The notes under the pieces were generated by a model, which was not told the origin of the DNA, did not search any database, and saw nothing but the letters and a program-made list of their open reading frames with translations. Positions 37,956 through 50,290 of a stretch of DNA of 64,000 nt are shown here, in pieces. How positions within the stretch are numbered: position 1 is the first letter of the stretch; the number at the start of each line of letters is the position of its first letter. Origin of the DNA: Rotaria macrura (taxonomy: Eukaryota; Rotifera; Eurotatoria; Philodinida; Philodinidae); the NCBI GenBank assembly GCA_900239685.1, contig OENT01000116.1:142038-206037 (forward strand), read 5' to 3'. A program made the position numbers and the translations under genes.

Positions 37956-40942
37956 AAATTGAGTTTTTTCTTGAATATTTTATAGAAAATAAAATACTAA
38001 AATGAATGCCTTAGATTTTTGATATTTTTCTACTCATGTAAGATTTAAAAAAATGTATCCATGCATCTTTCAGTTAAGTCTACTAAGAGTTTCAATGCAT
38101 ACCTGCAATAGCTTAGTCATCTTCTGTCATTCAACGTTGTTATTACTCACTATAAAAATGATTTTTCTCTCGTATATCGAAGTGATGGGCTCGACACAAC
38201 ATCATAGCAATAGTTTGCACATTATTCTTATTTCCATGTATGACATAAATAAACTTTATCAAATATATATTACTTTAATACATTTGTTCAAGAAACAATC
38301 GTCAAGTATAAATGATAAAAAAAACGGAATTATTTATCCTCAATTGTGTCCTGTGAAAATTAAAAATGACCTTCATGAGCTTCGTTTCGCATCTATTCTA
38401 TGCTTTTTCTTCGGCAAGTTGGTTATTAAAAAATTGGATTACAAAACTTCAATTTAAAATTTTGCTCGTCGACAATTCTCACGTACCGAGTGTTGTTCTG
38501 AGAAGTTCAATTCGGAATGATTCATTCTGCTTGAAATATTGAGTGGCTAACAGTACAATCCTGTGCCATAGGTTTAGTTAAAAATAAGTCTAGTGTTGCC
38601 AATATTCAATTTTCCCAAAAGACACCGTTTATAGTTGATGTATATTAGAAATTCTAGAGTCTGAGAAACTTGTATGTAGGAAAATTTTCTCTATGGCTGT
38701 TAGTGTTTCATTAATTTGCATAGTTTAGGTTACCAAGTGAATCACATTAGTAATTCTGTGTATATTCTCTCATATTAACATTGTAGCAATTGTTGAACAT
38801 GTGATATCGAAGATTTCTATAAAATTTAATTTTCTATCTGTACATTATAAAATATTGTCATAAAAACGAAATAAAAAGAAGATCGAGCTCCGATTCGAAT
38901 TTTATTTGACCTTAAAATCTTATGTAAAATTTAGAATAATAACTATACCTCAATCGATGTGTATGTAACATGAAGTACACGTTTTACACATTGAGCACGA
39001 GATACCTATCTCTATAGGATATTAACAGTTTATTGATATTATTGAGGTGTTTCTTCTTTCATCGTTATTCTCTAGAAATTTGCACAACTAGTTATATCGA
39101 GGTCAGTCATCATATCGAACTTGAATAAAGAACGAAGTAAAAATATCGAACGATATAAAATTTATCCCAAGAGTACTCTACTAAAATGTATCAACTCGTT
39201 TCTAATGTCTATACCATCAGTTCATCGTCAGATTTGCCCCTTGATTCATAAATGATATGCAAGAAGATCTGAAATATCAGTACTTGTTTAAAGAAAATAT
39301 TGACGAACTTTCGTTACTACTATCTTTTTAACTATTTACATTTATGAGTCAATATTTCTTATTGCTGTTTCAATAGATTTGATTATACTTACTAGTAAAA
39401 TTTCATAAACAACTGTGTCGACATAATCCATCGAAACACAATCAAGTTATTTGGTTGTACTTGCTAGGTCAAAATGTTATTAACATATACTTTAAACTGC
39501 AGAATAAGAGAAGAACATACTTTCATCGATAATATTTTCTTTACAATTCTTTTTTCGTATCACCTTGATTCTTTAAAAAAAATGAAGTCCACAAAAAACT
39601 AACGATTTGACGAGGTATCTGTAAACAAATGAAAACTTCTACTAGTGATGGAAAATAGATCGTATGGATTCGACCTTGACCTGTCTATACTTTGTTCAAA
39701 CAAATATTCTTTGATATCTCATCCAAAAACGTATAGCAAGAAATAATTTTAAAAATAGGTACTTATTCTCACGTCTAGACACAGAATGAAAGGATCACTC
39801 TTCAAAAATCCATGTAGCTACTTCAAACCGCATTAACACATACAACAATCGAATCTATACACAAGAAGTTATCACCTTCCTGAAGTTTCTTTTTGAAAAT
39901 GTCGAACATTAAACAGTACGGTAAATCTTTTATTCTCAAGAAAAGAATTCATGATTGCATATATCCAAGAATAGATATGCATGAAAAGTAAGAATAATAT
40001 CACGAGAATATCATTTGTGAGAAAAATAAAACATTTTAAAATTGATAATCCTATCCAGTTCAATATATGTCACCAAGAATCAAACATATTCGCACAGACG
40101 TAACTTCTCAGAAGTGATGAACATAGTAGTAAAAAAAAAATCTTGTTTGTAGCTTTATATTGTGATTGTGACATAGTTCAATAGAATTGGTTTGATGTGA
40201 ACTATGAAAGTTGTCTATCATGATGCTAGTTTGAGTTCTGCAAGAACAACAAATGAGACTATTCTGAATGAAGGATGGTATTTCTGTGAAGCGTCACTTA
40301 TGTTGGAAAGCATGAAGACATCACATTTTTAAAGTAAGAAATAAGTACTAATCTTTGCTTTGTTTGTCCTTATGATTAATCAGTAGGAGCTTGATTTTGG
40401 CTGCATTTAATTGAGATTTTAATAGGATTCTCTTTCTCTTTTTGCAATTGTATTGTATGTACATAAAAAAAACTGATTGAAGACAATAGTAAGTCAATTT
40501 TCCACGCTTTCATTCTATATTCATAGAGAAATACTGCACAAGTAGTCGAATGCTGATCATTTCATAACATGAACAAACTGTTCGTTTTATTTCTTCAAAG
40601 ATTTATAGTATTATTTCTAAAAGTAGAATTCTTTCTTTTCTCATGTTAAAGAACACGTTTATAATTGCAGCAAGGCCAATCTTTACTCTTATTGCGATTT
40701 TGTTCACGTGAAACATCATTCTCACGTTTGTGAATAAAATAAGAACAGGCAACTGTTACTGTTGCTTTGTTTATTTTTTATTTTTCCTTCTGTGATGACA
40801 AGCAACTGAATATTTTCTTTTCGTTTTACATTGAAAAGACTCGAAAAAAATCGAACATATTTCTTGAGTTTCCTTTCTTTCCTGTCACATCATATATTGA
40901 TAGTTTCCTTTGATTTTAGCGTACATTGCTGTTATTTGAATT
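37956..40942. other. Intergenic region between CFAP251 and the B-box gene
   Basis: About 3 kb of AT-rich DNA. No gene, RNA gene or transposon end was recognised on either strand; open frames such as 38053-38457 are hydrophobic, unstructured by family criteria and lack splice context. Confidence 0.5.
37988..37993 (+). terminator. Poly(A) signal AATAAA for CFAP251
   Basis: A canonical AATAAA lies 33 bp after the stop codon (37953-37955), implying a very short 3' UTR. Confidence 0.6.
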
Positions 40943-42253
40943 ATGCCTCAATTATGCGTTAACGACGAATGTAAATTTACATCATCTATATCTTGTCATT
41001 GCTGCAAAAAACATTTTTGTCTTGAGCATTTCAAACAACATAACGAATCGCTTCATTCACACCTAAATCCGTTCACCAATGAAATTAATAGTTTGAATGA
41101 TCAATTGATAACATTAAACATCGAAGACCTAACGTATAATTATCGTGAAAAACTTACCGCATGGCGGGATGATTGTTACATGATGATTAATCAGTTCTAC
41201 GAAAAAAAATGTCAAGAATTACAGAAACGTTGCTGCCAGCGTATTGATTTATTGCGAGAAGAAATCGATCAGATACGATCAAAACTAACAAAATTAATAT
41301 GTGAACATGAGTTCTCGAAAGATGACCTTGAAACGATGAGACTAGATATATTGGATGTTAAACGAAAGCTTATTCAATTAAAAGAAAAACCTATGCTACT
41401 TGATTTTCATCCATTAAAAGTTGATGAGGACTTGATTTCCATAGCGGATACTAGACTATATGACTTAGATTTATTGAAACTTTCCAAACCATATAGAACA
41501 TTTGAATGTACCAATGAAAGTTGGCCGACAATGGCATGTAATGACCGATTTTTATTAATAGATCAATATCCAACAATAAAGTTACTTGATCGAGATTTAA
41601 ATATTGTTAAGGAATCTTCTTGGTCATATGGTTTTATTCGTAGCATGTGTTGGTCATCACTATTGAGAAGTTTCATTGTTCTTACTAATGAAAAAGAACT
41701 TTTTTTTATCAAAGACGAATCTTTACTTATCGAACGTATTCAAATCGATCAAGAACAATATTGGTGGTCTTGTACTTGTTCTGATACATCAATATTCTTA
41801 ACCACAGCAACCATGGGTACAAACATTTTTGAATTTAATCTTTTATCATCGTTTCAATTCATAAAACAATGGAAACCTCCGTTGTCTTGTAATAAAAATG
41901 AATATATCGATGATATTGATTACAACAACAGCACGTTAGCATTAGTAATTAAAGTTTCGTCAAATAATACAGTTCTTTTTGAGCTTCGATCATTAACCAC
42001 TCTTGATCGACTATGGTCTATTCAACTTGATCTTAAAAAAAATTGGTTTCAACAAACTATTCGTTGTTGTTCAATGACATATAATGAATGGCTTTTAACC
42101 GATGGAAATAGTTCAAATCTTTGTCATATTCTTAAAAATGGCCAAATAAAAGCGATTGGAAAATGGAAAACATTGCCAGTAAATGCTCTCCTCTTCCATT
42201 CGAATATATTAGTTGTAAGAACTAAAATGAGTTTGACATTTTACAGATTGTAA
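40943..42253 (+). CDS. B-box zinc-finger / coiled-coil / propeller-like protein, intronless
   Basis: A single open frame of 436 residues. Residues 5-40 form a B-box-like zinc ligand set (Cys5, Cys10, Cys18, Cys20/21, Cys26, His29, His33, His38/40; CHCCKKHFCLEHFKQHNESL). Residues about 90-165 are strongly heptad-like and charged (EKKCQELQKRCCQRIDLLRE, then EIDQIRSKLTKLI and a second helix), a coiled coil. Residues about 195-436 are built of short beta-strand repeats with Trp and aromatic residues (LLIDQYPTIKLLDRDLNIV, SFIVLTNEKELFFIKDE, WWSCTCSDTSIFLTT), suggesting a degenerate WD/NHL-type propeller. There is no RING finger, so it is not a full TRIM ligase. The likely role is a protein-binding scaffold, but the substrate is unknown. 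Being intronless among intron-rich genes hints at a retro-derived or expanded family, an inference. Start: first in-frame Met, directly before the first zinc ligand. Confidence 0.85.
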   Translation: MPQLCVNDECKFTSSISCHCCKKHFCLEHFKQHNESLHSHLNPFTNEINSLNDQLITLNIEDLTYNYREKLTAWRDDCYMMINQFYEKKCQELQKRCCQRIDLLREEIDQIRSKLTKLICEHEFSKDDLETMRLDILDVKRKLIQLKEKPMLLDFHPLKVDEDLISIADTRLYDLDLLKLSKPYRTFECTNESWPTMACNDRFLLIDQYPTIKLLDRDLNIVKESSWSYGFIRSMCWSSLLRSFIVLTNEKELFFIKDESLLIERIQIDQEQYWWSCTCSDTSIFLTTATMGTNIFEFNLLSSFQFIKQWKPPLSCNKNEYIDDIDYNNSTLALVIKVSSNNTVLFELRSLTTLDRLWSIQLDLKKNWFQQTIRCCSMTYNEWLLTDGNSSNLCHILKNGQIKAIGKWKTLPVNALLFHSNILVVRTKMSLTFYRL

Positions 42254-45200
42254 TGTATACAAACCGTTGCTTTATTATTTTTTTGTTCGAATTTCTGTTT
42301 GTTTGATATGCTTGTTTATATTATGTTGTATATTAGAAAAATATTCTTGTTATACGATATTGACCGATGTACATCAAAATAAACTATATCAGTTACTGTT
42401 TTTTGTTTGTGTTTAAATCCAAAAAAACCATGCTTTAGCCAATTCTTCTTTTCAGATTGCTATCCATTCAATTTGAAATAATATCTTATTGAAGAGTTGA
42501 TAGTAAGATAGAAATCAATCAAAATGACAATATGAAATCGTGTTGATTCTGAAATGATCTCGGCATGTCGACTGATGTTTCTGTTGTCATACTGGAACTT
42601 GGTAGATATCTACTGGTTATATTTATCTCGTGGTAGAAATTCGACGAAGTCTTTATATTTTAACTCATTTTCTTCCGAATTGATAATTTCATCGAAAGTA
42701 ATATTGGAGATTAATAAGAGGGAAAATGATTTCAATTTTGTTTCTTTGAAAAGCAATGCTTGTGTTTTGCATGGAAACAAGATCATTTATTTTTAAAGAT
42801 AATAACCTATCTTATCTACTCTAGATCAATAGTAACACTTTCTTTGTTACTAATCCATACAAAGCTATTTCGAACGAAAAGAAATATTGACCATACGATT
42901 GTTTAATATTCGCATGGTGAAAAATAGTTCAAGTATAATTTAATCGAGATAGACGTGTCTAAGGTATGTATTAATTCTAATACATAGGAGCAAATCTCAG
43001 AAATAAGACAATCATTTTATTTGATTTAAGAACATTGAACTTAGAAGACTTGAGAAATGTTTGGTTTCATTGAAATGAAAAATCGAGCATGTTAGTTTAA
43101 ATGAATGCGAGTTCCATGGAGTGGATATCATACTCGCCAATGTTGATATAAACCAGTCAGAACAATATGAGTCATATTTCATGTGTCTCTTCGTATAATA
43201 TTCAAATCGATCTGTCGATTACTCCTATTTATTACCTAATTGCAATGAAAGTGACTGTAGATGGGCGTACTTTAATAATAGCGTCCTCGTGAAAGATGAT
43301 TATAATACTGAGTGATATAAAATATATAACAAAAAATTAAAACAGGACCTTCTCATTCGGTCACATACCATGAAAATTATAGAAATGCTCTTGTATTCTA
43401 CTAGTACTCTATGAAACAATGCTAAGAAATTCATCACATTCAATACTGGTCAAAGAAAATTTTTTCCTTGACGCTTTTGGAGATCTCCACGATCTATCTT
43501 GTAGATCATAAAATTTTCAGCAATATTTGCAAATAGTTCTACTTTGTTTGATATTTCGATTTCGTAAATATTTTATTACAAGCATTTTCTTTACAATCTA
43601 TACCTCTATGTTGTCTCTTTCTTGAAACATCAGTTGATTAACAGAAGATTTCATATGACTTGAAATTTTATATCTTTGTTTGGCATCCTTATGAGATTTT
43701 CATTAAATATAGAAATTACGACAGGGTCGTTGGTGAACTCTGCTACTAAACATATATTTACTTTATTATCTCTTACATCTATGAAAAGCCCAGTCGGTAA
43801 AAGTAATTGAATAGAGAATACTTATAAACAAATTATATAATGAGTTAAATGACAAGTGAAAAAATTAAATAATTCTATTTTCATGAATATTTACTTGATA
43901 GAAGAAGCTATTGATTTTTCGAGAAACCGTCTTCAACAATGAAATATTTCAGAAGAAAAAACTTGAAAAAATTCGTAAACAAAACTTATGACAACTAGTT
44001 TTTATCATTATGGATCAGAAATATGTAGGTAAACTTTTTGAATTGTCTTCGTTCTGTTTCAAATTCCAAACATGAACGAATAAAATGTACTTAGTAATTA
44101 GATAATATGAAATCATCGATTCATTCCTTCATGAAAAAGTTTTCTATATATATTAACAAAGTGCTGGTTTGTTTTAAAATACTACCGGCTGTGTCATAGT
44201 ATTTACTGGGGTAGCATTCATCGAATAAATTGATAAAACAATTTTATTTCGATGAAGTTCAATAGCTTATCAGTTTTACTTGAAGTATCAATGCGATATA
44301 ATCATTCGTTCGAACGATAAAGCTAAAACAATTTTTTTTAAAGTAGAGTAATTTATCAGCTAAATTAATTACAAATTGCTGGAAATTCAATTGAAATTCA
44401 TTGGACATTGAAATCAATTCTTTTGAAGTTTTCCATGTTGAAAAGAATATCATTCGTCAGTCACACAAGCAATGCATGAATATCAATTTTTAACTGAATC
44501 ACTATTTGCTTTTTCGTAAAATTCATCAATTAGTTCATATGCATTTGGCATTAATCGTCTATCTTGATTTTGTCATCTTCAAAAATCGCATTAAATTTTT
44601 AATTTAATGCATAGACAATTCATACATGGTATTATAGTCAATGACAACGCCTTGTTTACTATCATTTGCACTGAAATCATCAGGATTATGTTTTCGATTC
44701 TCTTTAACATCACACAGTCAGTTTAAAAACAACCATGCTACTAATTAAAAATCGAATCATACTAAACAAAAGATAAAGCCATAGTTGATGAATCTTAGTA
44801 GTTTATAGAGCTTTGAACAAGCTGTATACTGTAATTTTGTTAAAGCAATGGCAAAGAGTGACTAATTCTGTGTAACATATAACAGAAACGTACGATCAGT
44901 AAACGTAATTACAATAGTTGGTGCTCGGTTAAAAGAATCTCTGCAAATATTAATACCTTGACAATTATGAAAAAAATGCTTATATTCAATGCTTTCTAAA
45001 CTATGTTACTTATTCATTTATATGTCATACATTTACGTCTAAGTCAAGAATACCTTCTTATGTCATTTTGATGTGAAATATCTGCTCATTCAGAATAATG
45101 ATCAATATTTTTCTATGAGTGAATCTAATTTCAGGGCGAGCAATCCACAGAAAAGGAAAAAAAATATTCAATCCTGCGTTGTTTTCATAGAAATAGTGTT

Positions 45201-45310
45201 TGATGCAAGATAATTGTATTCAACGAAGAGAAAACATATACAAGTATTAAAAAGAGGAAGAATGTGAAAAGTTGCTGCAGATTACTACTATTGCCAACGT
45301 TTAATAGTAA
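42254..45310. other. Intergenic region
   Basis: About 3 kb without recognisable genes. An AATAAA lies near its left edge (42378-42383). The rest is AT-rich with short uninformative open frames on both strands and no transposon termini that I could pair. Confidence 0.5.
42378..42383 (+). terminator. Candidate poly(A) signal for the B-box gene
   Basis: AATAAA lies 125 bp after the B-box stop codon, followed by a T/G-rich stretch (TTTTTTGTTTGTGTTT), as expected for a cleavage region. Confidence 0.5.
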
Positions 45311-47123
45311 TTAGAGTGAATGGTTGCAATTGTTAAACGAATTCTTTAAACCAACGATTCGATACCGCTGAAAAAAAGGAAAAACTAACTTGAATATCAA
45401 GATAGATTCAATAGTTAACATACTGAGTTGAACTGTCACCACACCTACAGCTTTATGAGCGATAGTCACAAAAACTTCTTGGTCGTTGATTTCTGTGTAG
45501 GCTAGTTGAGTTAGAGGTTCAAGTGTAGTAATATCTGACACGTAGCCAAGATCGACACGTCCTAAAAGCTTTTGATGATTGTAATCAATGAGTAATAGAG
45601 TTGCTTTACGAGTCGCAGTAATTACGAGTATAATAAAACGATGATTTTGGATCACAGTCATTCGAGATAGTTGTCCGATAATCTTTTCTTGAACAATATC
45701 TGATAAAGAAATATAGGATACAATGCTAGTGGAGACATTCAACAGGATGATGTCATAAGTAAGCTTGTCGACAACAAGTAGAGAGAAATCTGTCTCGAAA
45801 TATGCCATATCATTGGTACATAGACTAGGAAGATGAACCAAGTATTTTACACTTGCTGAATCACCTTCATCAACAATGATGAGAATTCCCGTGTTGTTAA
45901 CAACAAATAGCCACTTTTGATTCATTGATAGTAACGGTCCTTCCATTCCACCGCACAAATTTGAAACTGTTCCATATTCATACATCCAAGCAATACGTAT
46001 TCGACCTACTATACTTCCCGTTGTCTCCGCAGCAACAATAGCTCGAGAAAAAGTTGTATTATGCTGAGCAATCAAATACCATCTAGCATCTTGTCTGTTG
46101 AGACTCATGGATCGTGATTGACGAACAAAGTTACTCGGCAATGATAGCACTCCAAGTGGAAGACCAGAATCTTCAATACCAACAAACTAAAAGTAATCTT
46201 TTTTTGAATGAAAATGAATTTTGCTAGTTAAAAGAGGTGTATTTTAGAATTCGATTTCAAGGATTCCCACAAAGGTTTTCTTCAAACATGAAAATTTCCC
46301 AGTTCAAAATGATTTCATTCATGAAGGAACAAACATTGAGAGGATATTGTTGTGAAAAATTTTAGTATGAATTTATCATTCAGAGTGTCGTCTGAAAAAA
46401 CAGACTTGTTAAAACAATTGATTCATTTCAAATGTATAATATTCAAGCTAACGCTTTTTAATCTCAGATAGGTGTCTAATGCAAAAAGAAAAGATCTTTT
46501 TACGAGTTCGGAAGAGTTGTCCTTGAAAAGTAAAATTATTTCTAAACAAAAGATTCGAATTATTTGAAAACTAGCAGTTGAATAGATACATGTTCCATTG
46601 TCTACACACTTTCAGAACGAAGAAGCATTCATTCACAACTTACAGAAATCAAATCAGCAACGATAATCTGACCGTCATCCGTCACGAATGGACCTGCCAG
46701 TGGAGGAATCAAGATCGGTGTGTAATCGAATGTGCCTCTGATCCCACCTTGAGGATCGATTAATGTAGATTTGGTATTATTAGCAATGATCATGAAACCT
46801 TCATAATTAACTATGGGCAATGATGCCGTTAATGCTTTTGCTTTAGAATCAAGAGCGATGATCCAGCATAGTTGACCATTGGTGATATTTAATGCTATAT
46901 ATCCAGCATCGACAGCACATATAGGTGAATTTATTCCGTTTGATACACAACCACGTGATGATATTGTTATTAGGTCGGTACGCCGCCAAATGACAACTTC
47001 ATTAAATCCATTCACAGCTAAGTCAACAAAGCCACTTAAACTACTCTCGCAGCCATCCATAGGGCATCCTGTAAAGTCACCATAGCTACTGTACATCATT
47101 ACTATGAGGATGAAGAATTTCAT
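45311..47123 (-). CDS. Secreted beta-propeller-like protein, unknown function
   Basis: Two exons, 46644-47123 and 45311-46186, are joined by a 457-bp intron (donor TCT|GTAAGT, acceptor TTTTAG); phase 0 to phase 0, about 451 residues. Residues 1-15 (MKFFILIVMMYSSYG) form a signal peptide. The mature start is Cys-rich (CPMDGCESSL). The body is a series of four-stranded, blade-like repeats with Gly/Asp turns (DAGYIALNITNGQLCWIIAL, PLLSMNQKWLFVVNNTGILI, ILLNVSTSIVSYISLSDIV, TLLLIDYNHQKLLGRVDLG), resembling PQQ-like or quinoprotein-type propellers, but without a recognisable cofactor-binding signature. The last about 35 residues (after VGVVTVQL) are less propeller-like. The frame there crosses a pyrimidine tract ending in CAG, so the true 3' end could be spliced differently. 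No function is assigned. Confidence 0.75.
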
Positions 47124-48618
47124 GTTTGTTAAGTAAACTGATCAATTTAGCAGTTTTAACTTTACACGAAACAATGATTGTGCCAGCAATGAGTATGTAC
47201 TAGCGAGATATATTTATATATAAGAAGAAAAAAAGATAATAAAATGAAAACCTACGAAAAAGTCAAACAAACAGTCATATAAATGAGAAGAAAAACCAAG
47301 TGCAGACACTATCATGATCAAACACTTTTTTGATGATAAAAAAATAAGAATGCAGTTATATAACCCCAAAAATAAGTTAAACAGCGCAATTATACGAACG
47401 CCACGTAAGTTGATGGATGAATGACTGAATCTAAATCAGGCAACAGAACGTAAATTACAAGTTGATCAACTCGATAATCAACATACTTTTTAAACGATTT
47501 AATTGTCGTTGAACTAATTCTTTTAGTAGCGTTTTCCATAGAACGATTATTATAGTATTGCATGTAAAGGATCGTAAATGGATTTATCCACTAAAATAAG
47601 ATATAACCTATATTGTATGAATATTTTTCTGGATAAAAAACAATATTATTGTATTCATCGTTGTGAATATCAAAGTTTAGGACGACATTAATGAGCTGTT
47701 AATGCAGAATCAGATTGTCGAACCACACAACGCTGTAAAAAAGAAAAAAATTCTTTGCAGAAAGATGCACTACGAATCCTCGATCGTATCACAGTCTTGT
47801 GGTTTTTTTCAGGTATGTATCTAAGAAAATGTATAGCCATGCTGAAACTTCAAGAAAATAACCGAACATATTCCTTCATCAATAGTTGGAAGTTGTACAA
47901 ACAATTCCAATAGAAAAGAATAATTTTCATCTGAAGAGTACGCATCTTTGACGAACGAAACGTGAAACGGAATAAAGAAATTCGGCATGTTTTACAGAGA
48001 ATGCTTTTTAAGTAAACTCCAAGCCATTGGATCTATAATTTGAATTAACAATATGATACTCCATTGAAATGTGTAGAAAACGAAACGAGCCTATAAAGTA
48101 TCAGAGATCCGAGACTCGTCTCGCCGCGCACCACCACAAGGCGACGCGAGTCGGCATTTTGTACACCGCGGGCAGCAGGAATTGACTTTGTAACTCGCCG
48201 AGTCGACTCGCCTATACTTAGAATGTTATTTTTGATGAATAAATGGCAAATCTTTAAGGATATCTCTCAAATTTTATGCAGCTCTTTCTAAGCATTTCCA
48301 TTTGTAGTGAAGTTTATCAAATCTGGACAATTAATTAGTGTGCAGGGTGTCTCAACAATCTGCTTGAAAAAAAACTGTATACCTCTACAGAGTGATGAAC
48401 AAATGAACTGATGTTTTTCGTGATAGTAGAGGATACTTCCAAGTTTCTATTCAAATGGTAGCAGCTTATTAGCACACTTCAAATCTAGCACCATCTAATT
48501 ACTTGAACATGGAGTTTGACCTTTTCCAACACACTTCTATCAGTCATCAACCATAAAAAATAGACAGGTGTCCCAACGTTTATTCGCAAGTTCCATTTTG
48601 TAGGATTGTTATACTGAT
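47124..48618. other. Intergenic region with a GC-rich patch, left flank of the hAT element
   Basis: No gene was seen. Position 48094 begins a distinctly GC-rich patch (to about 48212) within AT-rich DNA. Positions 48342-48358 (CAGGGTGTCTCAACAAT) and 48566-48580 (CAGGTGTCCCAACGT) are similar motifs in the same orientation and may be ends of an older element. The final 8 bases (48611-48618, ATACTGAT) are the left target-site copy of the adjacent transposon. Confidence 0.55.
48094..48212. repeat. GC-rich patch with CGAGTC/GACTCG inverted motifs, possible transposon end
   Basis: The patch begins CAGAGATCCGAGACTCGTC and holds repeated GACTCG/CGAGTC and CTCGCC words in both orientations, a composition unlike the surrounding DNA. 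CAGAG is a typical hAT-type terminus and repeated subterminal words fit transposase-binding arrays. No matching opposite terminus or target duplication was found, so the element identity is unproven. Confidence 0.4.
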
Positions 48619-50074
48619 CAGAGCTGCCCACAGGCAAGGTCGGCCTGCAGGCGCCTGGTCGCCTGCCAGGTTGAACTACAGGCCAGGTTGAGTTTTGAGA
48701 TTTTAGCCTGGCCTGCATCAGCCAGGTCGATGCTGACCTTGCCACCAGGCCCGGCAGGTCTGAACTGTTCAGCCTGCCCCAAATTGACTTAGAATGATTT
48801 GATCTGTTCAATGTCATACTAAATGTCACAATAATCAAGCTTATACTATTAAGAAAACAGAAAGAAAATCATGATCGAACTGGATTTACTCCAACGATTA
48901 TCGCGAAAGATACAAGAAAAAAGACTAAAATAAAAACGAACACAACGTAGTCATTGAATTTTCACCTTTTATTAGCAAAAATACGATGAATTAAGTAAAA
49001 ACTGAGTCAATTCAATTGATTTTGTTTAGATTTGTTTTAAATATGGAAAATGACCTTCATAAATATTGAAGTTTTTTTTATAGTGGTTGTTTCTTTTGTG
49101 AAGTGTTAGTGGTGTTAATTCACAGAGTTTTTTTTATTTTCTAATATATACGACAGATTGTTAAAATTATTGTTAGTGAGGGTATGCCTTCCCCTTTGCA
49201 GTAAATTTTAAGAGTGGCTCATCAAAAATGTTTGAAACTTTCCGAGTAGATAGATCTGGATCAATAGATTACACGTTGTCGTAAGCTCAAGCGTCCAAAA
49301 TGCTTGTTCATAGATATAATAGGGTTCACAAGGACTAAAGATTGCCTCCTTAATCGCCCAGCTTCTTGGTTGCTGTATGTTCGATAGAGCTGAAAATTTT
49401 TTACAGACACTAGAAGCACTTTAGGGTACGTTTTGCTGTGAATTTTTTCTCTCTCATCCCCTTTGAATAAACCGTTGTTTGAATAATGCTTCCTTCGTAA
49501 GACCTGTCAAAGTTCAGCGCAACAATAACTTTTTTAAATAAAAACAAAATTGGTACTAGTACCACTATTTGGTACTTGTAGAAAACATTTCAGCTAGATC
49601 AAATATATCATGCCTGAGAAACAGTGCAATTTTGTCAATTTTTACTTAAAAAACAGGTTCTGGAAAACCAAGAAAGAAAGAAAAACGTCCTATACCTCTA
49701 CGGTAATCGATTTATTTTTTCGTTTTTTTACTGTAAGATAATAATTGAATTTTCAAAACATCACCAATAGATAGAGTACACTTCAAAGCACATATACAGC
49801 AGAAGAAAACAAGAAACGAGAAATTTGAAAATTTCGGCTCAGGAAAGGGAATCCCCTTAAAAACAGAAATAAACAGCCACATTAATCTTCAGCATGATGA
49901 CTAAATACTGAACCGAATGGATATGTGTTATAAAAAGAAGCATCAATTTTCTTTTGGTTTAATGTATGCCTGGCCTGCAGGCCAGGCCAGGCTCCAGGAA
50001 GGTCAGAATCAATCATAGCAGTTCAGGCAACAGGCCAGGTAGGACCGAAAAAAAGTGGCCTGTTGGCAGCTCTG
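48619..50074. mobile_element. Non-autonomous hAT-type DNA transposon with intact ends and 8-bp target duplication
   Basis: Terminal inverted repeats of 17 bp, CAGAGCTGCCCACAGGC (48619-48635) and, on the other strand, CAGAGCTGCCAACAGGC (50058-50074), differ at one base. They are flanked by perfect 8-bp direct repeats ATACTGAT (48611-48618 and 50075-50082). An 8-bp duplication together with a CAGAG terminus is the hAT superfamily signature. Both subterminal regions (48636-48780 and 49968-50057) are GC-rich and packed with CAGGCC, GGCCTG and CCTGGC words in both orientations, as expected of transposase-binding arrays. The 1.1-kb interior is AT-rich and shows no transposase frame, so it would depend on a transposase made elsewhere. 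The perfect target copies and near-identical ends argue for a fairly recent insertion. Confidence 0.85.
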
Positions 50075-50082
50075 ATACTGAT

Positions 50083-50290
50083 CATTTTGGTTAAAAAATT
50101 GTTCTATTGTCATCAAGAACTAACGGTATCAGAGTCAAAATACTTGAAAATGTCATATGCTTTGACTAGCACTATTTGCCGTTCCCCAGTATTTTGACTC
50201 GGAGAACACCTCTTCTTGATGAGCATAGAACATTTGTTAACCGAAATTATCAGTAAATAAGACCTCTAAAAGTATGATTTCTCAGTAAGT
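50083..50290. repeat. Imperfect inverted repeat interrupted by the hAT insertion
   Basis: The segment from about 50083 (CATTTTGGTTAAAAAATTG, then TTCTATTGTCATCAAGAA and GAGTCAAAATACT) is an inverted copy of the segment ending about 50290 (reverse complement AATTTCGGTTAACAAATG, then TTCTATGCTCATCAAGAA and GAGTCAAAATACT). Similarity seems to continue across the hAT insertion into about 48590-48618 (TTTTGTAGGATTGTTATACT against TTTTAGAGGTCTTATTTACT). This indicates an older foldback sequence into which the hAT element later inserted. Confidence 0.6.

Noticed and set aside
48485-48838. 117-codon minus-strand frame
   Set aside because: It straddles the left end of the hAT element and its residues come from the GC-rich terminal array, so it is not a gene.
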